NCBI GenBank assembly: GCA_001404055.1
Contig: CXTY01000001.1
Location: 62,001-126,000 of the forward strand
Origin: Roseibium album
GTDB taxonomy: Bacteria > Pseudomonadota > Alphaproteobacteria > Rhizobiales > Stappiaceae
DNA: 64,000 nucleotides
Direction: 5' to 3'
A program made the position numbers and the translations under genes. The notes under the pieces are model-generated. The model was not told where the DNA came from and did not search any database. It saw nothing but the letters and a program-made list of their open reading frames with translations. This document shows, piece by piece, positions 59,025 to 64,000 of the stretch. How positions within the stretch are numbered: the stretch's first letter is position 1; the number at the start of each line of letters is the position of its first letter.

Positions 59025-59606
59025 CTATATTATTTGTCTGTTTTCTTCCGCGAGCAGGGCGGCCTCACGCATTACCCAGCCAAGCAAGAGCAAGAGAGCC
59101 CCGAGAATCAGGGAAAATACTTCATCGCTTCCAACAGCCACGTCAACAACTCTTTCGTTTTCCGGCCGGTCCAGGGTTGCAATGAAAGTTGCGACCGGCC
59201 ACGCGGCTATATTGAAGACCGCATAGGAAATGAACCAGACGCCAACTGAAAAGATGTTGTCTAGTGTTTTGCCGGAGAAGAAATCCGCCGATTGGAAACG
59301 GGTGCAAACGGCGCGTACGGAAAGCGTGACGCCAGCAAGCAGGCTATAGGAAACCGTTACAAGGGCGATTAGCGGCAAGCGTTGTGCCCACGTCATCTCA
59401 ACAATTGGTCTTGTCAATTCGCCAATCTCGAGCGTTGCAAAACCCTGAAAGAATGGGTGTGTCGGCATCACCATTACGAACACGTCTTCAACCCAGAAGA
59501 ACAGGACCGCGAGCGTACACAGAGTGATGGCCCACTTGGTTGCCCTTGCTCCGTTTTGAATTCGGCGTGTCCGGGCGTTCAGATTGGGTGTTTTCGACAA
59601 AGTCAT
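59025..59606 (-). CDS. DUF2975 membrane protein, copy 2
   Basis: A 193-residue inner-membrane protein with four hydrophobic segments. Its C-terminus LGALLLLLGWVMREAALLAEENRQII matches DUF2975. It is a paralog of the next gene, of the same length, with shared FFSGKTLDNIFSVGVWFISYAVF. Function unknown; usually paired with an Xre regulator. ATG at 59606 has ggaga 8 bases upstream. Confidence 0.88.
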   Translation of the reverse strand: MTLSKTPNLNARTRRIQNGARATKWAITLCTLAVLFFWVEDVFVMVMPTHPFFQGFATLEIGELTRPIVEMTWAQRLPLIALVTVSYSLLAGVTLSVRAVCTRFQSADFFSGKTLDNIFSVGVWFISYAVFNIAAWPVATFIATLDRPENERVVDVAVGSDEVFSLILGALLLLLGWVMREAALLAEENRQII

Positions 59607-59625
59607 AAACGGGTCTCCGAACTTC

Positions 59626-60207
59626 CTAGACAAATTGCCTGTTTTCATCAGCGATGAGGGCCGCCTCACGCAAGATCCAGCCGAACAAAAGCATCAGGGC
59701 ACCAAACACGAGAAAGAAAATCTCGTCACCATCCAGCGTCAGGTCCAAGGAGCGCTCGCCCTCGGGAAGGTCGTAGCTAAGGATAACGCTGCCAATCGGG
59801 TCGCTTAGCAGGTCAAAGACAGCAAAAGCGATCAGCCAAATTCCAAAAGAAAATACGTTTGACAGGGTCTTGGGCGAAAAGAATTCCATCCGCTGAAAAT
59901 GTTGGAATACGGTTCTTATGTGCCATGTCGCAAACATAAGCATGATGTGTGCTGCAGCGACAAGCAACGCCAGCCCCACGCGTTGAACCTGAGGAATATC
60001 GCCGAGCGTTCGCTCAGAAGCGCCGACGTCGATTGTTTCTTCCGGGCCGATCATCAGGTCGTTTGGCAGCACAATGCCGATGCTCACAATCACCGCCAGA
60101 ACCAGGATAAGTGCCAGCACGACCGTTACCGCCCATTTCATGAACGTGGACACGTGGCGAATGCGCAAAAGGCGTTTTTCGCGTTCAGCCTGTTCGAGTT
60201 CGCTCAT
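59626..60207 (-). CDS. DUF2975 membrane protein, copy 1
   Basis: A 193-residue inner-membrane protein, paralog of the preceding entry (shared FFSPKTLSNVFSFGIWLIAFAVF and a C-terminal GWILREAALIADENRQF). It has four hydrophobic segments and a charged N-terminus (EREKRLLRIRH). ATG at 60207 has ggag 6 bases upstream. First gene of a three-gene run: two DUF2975 copies, then Xre, separated by 19 and 24 bases. Confidence 0.88.
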   Translation of the reverse strand: MSELEQAEREKRLLRIRHVSTFMKWAVTVVLALILVLAVIVSIGIVLPNDLMIGPEETIDVGASERTLGDIPQVQRVGLALLVAAAHIMLMFATWHIRTVFQHFQRMEFFSPKTLSNVFSFGIWLIAFAVFDLLSDPIGSVILSYDLPEGERSLDLTLDGDEIFFLVFGALMLLFGWILREAALIADENRQFV

Positions 60208-60386
60208 TTCTATCTCCGCTTGGACGGCCACGACGTCGGCTGTGTAGACCATCGGATGAAAAAACACAAATCCGAAACATTGCTATTGACAAAAAAATTG
60301 CTGCAGGTAATTAGAAAATTATTGTTAAACGATAAAAAATATAAAATTTGCCTCATGTAAGGCAGTGGTAATAAAGCGAGACAAAG

Positions 60387-61148
60387 ATGGTAAGTCCTTT
60401 TGCCAAATACGATTTTTCCAGTTTGCCGTTTGGTCGGCGATCTGGCGTGCTACCCAGCGGAAGTCCACTACTAAACTTGCTGCACGTACGCTGGTTCCTG
60501 GAACCTTTTGTGCTGGTTACGGTGCTTTTAGTATTGGTTGCCGGTGCCCGGGCTGCGGATCTGGGGACGTTCGAAGAACCAAAATTTGAACTAATGCCCG
60601 CTCCCAAATCTCTTTGGGCCGGGCCGTATCTGGGGTTTGAGACAGGTGCGTCCCAGACAGTCACTGAAGTTAGTGTCGGTGGCCGGAAAGAGGACGCGTC
60701 CCGTGTCGATGCTGCATTTGGATTGTTCGGTGGCTACAACTGGGAAGTCAGCAGGTTCGTCCTGGGAGTCGAGGCTGGCGCCACCTATCTGGGGGGCATG
60801 GAAAAGGGCAAGCATCCGACGCTTGGAAATTTTGAAACCGGAGCCAAATGGTCAGTCAATGCCAAGGCGCGGGCTGGTTTGCCCATCAACAATTTCATGC
60901 CTTATCTGAGTGTCGGTATCGCGGCCACCGAACACAGCCTCAAGGCGAACAACAAGGAACACTCGTCCGTGTCATTCGGCCCCGTTCTGGGGGCTGGTCT
61001 TGAAGTTGCGGTTGCGAATGATTGGCGGATTCGAGCCGACTATTCGATGACCGGCATCATTGACAGCAAGGATAATTACTCTGGAACCTCCGTGCGCAGA
61101 AGCTCCGGAAATCACAGACTTATGATTGGTATCTCGCGCGCATTTTGA
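60387..61148 (+). CDS. Outer-membrane beta-barrel protein (Omp25/RopB-like)
   Basis: A 253-residue protein with the pattern of small alphaproteobacterial outer-membrane barrels: GPYLGFETGAS, FGLFGGYNWEVSRFVLGVEAGA and a C-terminal LMIGISRAF ending in Phe. A signal-like hydrophobic segment lies at residues 37-57 (ending ARA), after a 36-residue leader, which is longer than usual. The start may be internal: the frame has TTG near 60477 before LHVRWFLEP. Ends before a strong terminator. Confidence 0.82.
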   Translation: MVSPFAKYDFSSLPFGRRSGVLPSGSPLLNLLHVRWFLEPFVLVTVLLVLVAGARAADLGTFEEPKFELMPAPKSLWAGPYLGFETGASQTVTEVSVGGRKEDASRVDAAFGLFGGYNWEVSRFVLGVEAGATYLGGMEKGKHPTLGNFETGAKWSVNAKARAGLPINNFMPYLSVGIAATEHSLKANNKEHSSVSFGPVLGAGLEVAVANDWRIRADYSMTGIIDSKDNYSGTSVRRSSGNHRLMIGISRAF

Positions 61149-61171
61149 CATGCAAGTCATCATGTTAAAAC

Positions 61172-61212
61172 AAACGCCCCGGCAGGTAACCCACCACCTG
61201 CCGAGGCGTTTC
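61172..61212 (+). terminator. Bidirectional terminator
   Basis: The arms aaacgccccggcaggt and acctgccgaggcgttt pair with one mismatch around aacccacc. It lies between convergent outer-membrane and dehalogenase genes. Confidence 0.8.
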
Positions 61213-61231
61213 GCTTATTGGTCAGAAAATG

Positions 61232-61894
61232 TCAGCCGAGCGTTGATAGACCGTTCAAATCAGACAGCACAGCTTTTGGAGCCAGGTCCAGATATTCATC
61301 GGGCAGACCCGTTCGGTTCATCCAGACTGTCCTGAAGCCGAACGCTGTTGCACCGGCAATATCCCAACGATTTGAGGACTGAAAGGAAACTTCATTCGGG
61401 TAGATGCGGAACTGGGTTGTCACCATTTCGTAGACCAGTGGATCGGTCTTGAACGTCCGGAGCTCATCAACCGAGAAAATCTCGTCAAAGAGGTCTGTCA
61501 AACCGGAAGCTTTTGCAGCGGCCTCCAGCATTGCTGGCGATCCGTTGGACAAAATAGCAACCTTGGCTCCGCTTGCCTTCAGGTCCGTTAAAACTTGCGG
61601 AACTTCAGGATAACAGTCGAGTTCCCAGTAGGCGTTCAAGAGATCGTCGCGCAGGGACTTGTCCGCAGACGGGACCAGCGCAAACGCAGTATCCAGGCCT
61701 TGCTGTGTCAACTCCCAGAAATCCTTGTACTGACCCATCAGGGCACGTACCCAGGAATATTCCAGTTGCTTTTCGCGCCACAGCGAAGAGAGCTTTTGTG
61801 CATCGGGACCAAGTTTGGCTGCATGCTTGCGTACGGCTGCATGTACGTCGAACAAAGTACCATACGCGTCAAACACATATGCGGCATGCGCCAT
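61232..61894 (-). CDS. L-2-haloacid dehalogenase (HAD, type II)
   Basis: A 220-residue HAD-superfamily hydrolase. Motif I is VFDAYGTLFDV with the nucleophile Asp, motif II in ILSNGSP, and the Lys of the third motif near FKTDPLVYE; the SSNRWDIAGATAFG end is typical of type II haloacid dehalogenases. It releases halide from 2-haloacids, a common trait of marine bacteria. ATG at 61894 has ggaga 7 bases upstream. Stands alone. Confidence 0.93.
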   Translation of the reverse strand: MAHAAYVFDAYGTLFDVHAAVRKHAAKLGPDAQKLSSLWREKQLEYSWVRALMGQYKDFWELTQQGLDTAFALVPSADKSLRDDLLNAYWELDCYPEVPQVLTDLKASGAKVAILSNGSPAMLEAAAKASGLTDLFDEIFSVDELRTFKTDPLVYEMVTTQFRIYPNEVSFQSSNRWDIAGATAFGFRTVWMNRTGLPDEYLDLAPKAVLSDLNGLSTLG

Positions 61895-62004
61895 GTTTCA
61901 GTCTCCATCACCTATTCTAAGTTTGGCGGCAGAGAACCGTGTACCGGCCCGTACGTCAAGCGTTGCGGCCTGCAACATTGGTAGAATATTGTGCCTATCA
62001 CCGC

Positions 62005-62439
62005 TTATTGTTCCGGCGGTATTGTGATCGCGCCATCGGGATCGATTGTCCAGAACGGGTTATGAGCAATCTCAAGCAGGTGGCCACCGGGAACTTCGAC
62101 GTAGGAGGAGTAACCTCCCCAGAATGCCTTTTCTGGTTGTTTTACAGGCTTTGCACCGGCAGAGACCGCCTTTTTGAAGGTTTGGTCGACTTCCTCATCG
62201 GAGCGAGCATTCCAGGCGAGTGTGAAGGCGCCTGTTGTGTCTTCAGTCACAGGGCGCTCAATTTCCTTGGCAAGCGCTTCGCGGCTATAGAGCGCAAAAA
62301 TGCTGCCGACAATCTGGAAAAAGACAACTTCCGGAGATGGGGCTGCCGCAACGGTCCACCCGAGACCCTCTTCAAAAAAACGCCGTGCCTCAGCAACATC
62401 CGGCACCGCAAGCGTTGTCATCGAAATCTGCTGTTCCAT
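62005..62439 (-). CDS. VOC-family protein under a LexA-type box
   Basis: A 144-residue VOC protein. It has MTTLAVPDVAEARRFFEEGLGW in the first module and the GGYSSYVEVPGGHLLEIAHN end, a pattern of the glyoxalase/bleomycin-resistance group. ATG at 62439 has aaggag 7 bases upstream. Upstream sequence has TTGACA followed by a GTTC-N7-GTTC box, so it is probably part of the SOS response. Confidence 0.9.
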   Translation of the reverse strand: MEQQISMTTLAVPDVAEARRFFEEGLGWTVAAAPSPEVVFFQIVGSIFALYSREALAKEIERPVTEDTTGAFTLAWNARSDEEVDQTFKKAVSAGAKPVKQPEKAFWGGYSSYVEVPGGHLLEIAHNPFWTIDPDGAITIPPEQ

Positions 62440-62464
62440 CTGAAATCTCCTTGTAGTGAGTATG

Positions 62465-62479
62465 GAACATATAGGGAAC
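62465..62479 (-). promoter_or_regulatory. LexA (SOS) box
   Basis: On the minus strand the sequence is GTTC-CCTATAT-GTTC, a perfect alphaproteobacterial LexA box. It starts 26 bases upstream of the VOC start, just after a TTGACA -35 (62498-62493). Confidence 0.8.
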
Positions 62480-62797
62480 ATATAAGCAGGATTGTCAATC
62501 GACACTTCACTGGAAAGCTCTTTGCGCAGCGCGCAGGACAATATGACGGCGCTGTCGCGAGTGCGTCGAATATCGTCGGATTCCCAATTCAAATGCTACT
62601 TTTCAGAGAAGCTTGCCATAGGAAGAAATTGTTCGAATATTCGCAAGAAGGGGATGAAACGCTTTGATGCTCTTGCATTAGAGGGAATAAAAATAGCAAC
62701 TTTTTCGAATTTCGCGGTAAGCTATTGACCTTCTGATGTGGCCGGTGTTGTGTCGACCAAACGAACTGCTGAAGTGCAGACTTGAGAGGGAAGAGAC
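62480..62797. other. Intergenic region, VOC / branched-chain aminotransferase
   Basis: About 320 bases with divergent promoters. A 78-codon plus-strand frame starts with TTG and has no ribosome-binding site, so I do not call a gene. Confidence 0.4.
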
Positions 62798-63655
62798 ATG
62801 AGTGGCTGGAGTGATACCTGGACCTGGATCGACGGGGAATGGCACAAGGGAAATCCACCAATCATGGGACCGCGGACGCATGCTTCGTGGCTCGGCTCAA
62901 GCGTATTTGATGGCGGCCGCTTCTTTGAAGGGGTAATGCCGGACATCGACCTGCACAGCAGACGAGTGAATGATTCAGCAGTTGCGCTGGGAATGAAGCC
63001 AACGATGCAGGTCGGCGAGATGGTCGAACTCACCAAGGAAGGCTGTGAAAAGTTCCGTAGTGACCAGCAGATTTACGTCAAGCCGATGTACTGGATCGAA
63101 AACGATGGGCACGGTGTGATCACCGGAGACCCGGACAGCACGCGTTTCTGCCTGTGTCTTTTCGATGCGCCGATGGCGCCGAAAGACGCGGCAATGAGCA
63201 TTACCCTTTCTCCGTTCCGCCGACCGACCATGGAATGCATGCCGGTCAACGCAAAGGCGGGGTGTCTCTACCCCAACAATGCCCGTGCAATGCTGGAAGC
63301 CAAGGACCGCGGGTTTGACAATGCTGTGGTTCGGGACATGGTCGGCAACGTTGCAGAACTGACATCGGCGAACCTCTTCATGGCCAAGGACGGCCAAGTG
63401 CATACGCCGGTGCCAAACGGCACGTTCTTGAATGGGATAACACGCCAGCGGGTGATCAATCTTTTGCAGTCGTCCGGTTACGATGTCTTCGAAAGAACAA
63501 TGCACTATGACGATTTTCTTGAAGCCGATGAGATTTTTTCAACCGGCAATTACAATAAGGTCACTCCCGTTAAACGGATCGAAGACCGTGATCTGCAGCC
63601 CGGTCCGATAGCAGCACGGGCAAGAGACCTATATTGGGACTTTTCTCACGCCTAA
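62798..63655 (+). CDS. Branched-chain amino-acid aminotransferase (class IV)
   Basis: A 285-residue PLP enzyme of fold type IV, like IlvE, which transaminates leucine, isoleucine and valine. VFDGGRFFEG at residues 37-46 and the PLP Lys in AKAGCLYPNN are visible, with the phosphate-binding GNVAELTSANLF and FLNGITRQRVI. ATG at 62798 has ggaaga just upstream. A D-amino-acid or aminodeoxychorismate lyase role is the alternative, less likely. Confidence 0.9.
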   Translation: MSGWSDTWTWIDGEWHKGNPPIMGPRTHASWLGSSVFDGGRFFEGVMPDIDLHSRRVNDSAVALGMKPTMQVGEMVELTKEGCEKFRSDQQIYVKPMYWIENDGHGVITGDPDSTRFCLCLFDAPMAPKDAAMSITLSPFRRPTMECMPVNAKAGCLYPNNARAMLEAKDRGFDNAVVRDMVGNVAELTSANLFMAKDGQVHTPVPNGTFLNGITRQRVINLLQSSGYDVFERTMHYDDFLEADEIFSTGNYNKVTPVKRIEDRDLQPGPIAARARDLYWDFSHA

Positions 63656-63670
63656 TATTCTTGTCGCGCC

Positions 63671-64000
63671 TTAGCGAACAACGAGCGCAGCCGCAACCAG
63701 CAATGCGGCGGCAGCTGCGAGAGACGGTGCTTCGAAGGAACCCGTGACTGCGTGAAGCCTGCCCGCGAACCAGGGGCCGATGACCTGACCGAGCCCAAAA
63801 CTTGCCGTTAGAATAGCCAGCATCTGACGGATCGCGGCAGGTCCTCCCACACTTGCCTGCTGGCGTGCTTCCATGAGCCCGAGCGCCGTAATTCCCATGA
63901 ACGTGATGCCCAGTAGTGCTGCACCGAGGAGAAACATCCCTGGTTCCTCGCTAATCACGGTCAACGCAACGCCAAGGGCCTCCAAAACACAGGCCAGCGC
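63671..64000 (-). CDS. MFS transporter, C-terminal part (YbfB/YjiJ-like)
   Basis: The window ends inside this gene, so only about 109 C-terminal residues are present. Three or four hydrophobic helices are visible, with LMEARQQ between helices 9-10 and the QVIGPWFAGRLHAVTG loop of YbfB/YjiJ-type exporters. The substrate is unknown. It converges with the aminotransferase. Confidence 0.8.
   Translation of the reverse strand, partial: ALACVLEALGVALTVISEEPGMFLLGAALLGITFMGITALGLMEARQQASVGGPAAIRQMLAILTASFGLGQVIGPWFAGRLHAVTGSFEAPSLAAAAALLVAAALVVR

Noticed and set aside
62492..62728. 78-codon frame upstream of the branched-chain aminotransferase
   Set aside because: TTG start without ribosome-binding site, low-complexity content, lies in a divergent promoter.

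Overview
This window is a stretch of alphaproteobacterial chromosome. The gene content and style (metF-metH, split methylmalonyl-CoA mutase with MeaB, homospermidine synthase, a TIGR03808-type Tat repeat protein, CsgH-type curli, a GTTC-N7-GTTC LexA box) suggest a marine Hyphomicrobiales relative of the Stappiaceae (Roseibium/Labrenzia). That placement is inferred from family knowledge, not from a search. I see no rRNA, tRNA, CRISPR array, phage or intact insertion sequence.

Layout. 0-4.4 kb: the end of metF and complete metH, with a structured leader between them. 4.8-12.3 kb: LysE exporter; an ArsR-type regulator divergent from a NIPSNAP/ABM/EamA/cupin operon; a luciferase-domain protein; cytochrome c'; LysR, VOC and 2-oxoglutarate oxygenase genes. 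12.5-15.6 kb: an orphan binding protein, a decayed polyol-binding-protein gene, a small unknown, and a winged-helix/hydrolase fusion. 15.6-19.1 kb: a two-component system divergent from an eight-EF-hand secreted protein. 19.1-22.5 kb: small redox and VOC genes and a LysR regulator. 22.5-26.6 kb: a polyamine locus with a long leader, an ornithine-type decarboxylase, and a homospermidine synthase carrying a 278-residue histone H1-like N-terminal tail. 26.9-30.1 kb: a DM13 protein, two curlin-repeat proteins flanking CsgH, and a MAPEG protein. 30.1-33.8 kb: a membrane adenylate cyclase and a SulP transporter. 34.1-37.6 kb: four consecutive orphan periplasmic binding proteins. 38.0-41.5 kb: amino-acid catabolism (aminotransferase, asparaginase, dimethylargininase). 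41.5-53.6 kb: a beta-helix Tat protein, YHS/TetR pair, pyroglutamyl peptidase, MeaB, PhyH oxygenase, LOG protein, M20 peptidase, HerA-like ATPase, small hypotheticals and a LuxR solo. 54.0-58.3 kb: methylmalonyl-CoA mutase small and large subunits. 58.3-64 kb: GFA protein, Xre plus tandem DUF2975 pair, outer-membrane protein, haloacid dehalogenase, a VOC gene under a LexA box, branched-chain aminotransferase, and the end of an MFS gene.

How the parts connect. MetF supplies methyl-tetrahydrofolate to B12-dependent MetH. The mutase pair also needs B12, and MeaB, about 8 kb away, protects it. The decarboxylase makes putrescine, which the synthase turns into homospermidine. The two-component system and EF-hand protein look like a calcium-linked module. 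The least expected items are the H1-like tail on homospermidine synthase, the clustered orphan binding proteins, the duplicated EF-hand module, the mutually exclusive hairpins before metH, and the SOS-type box on a VOC gene.
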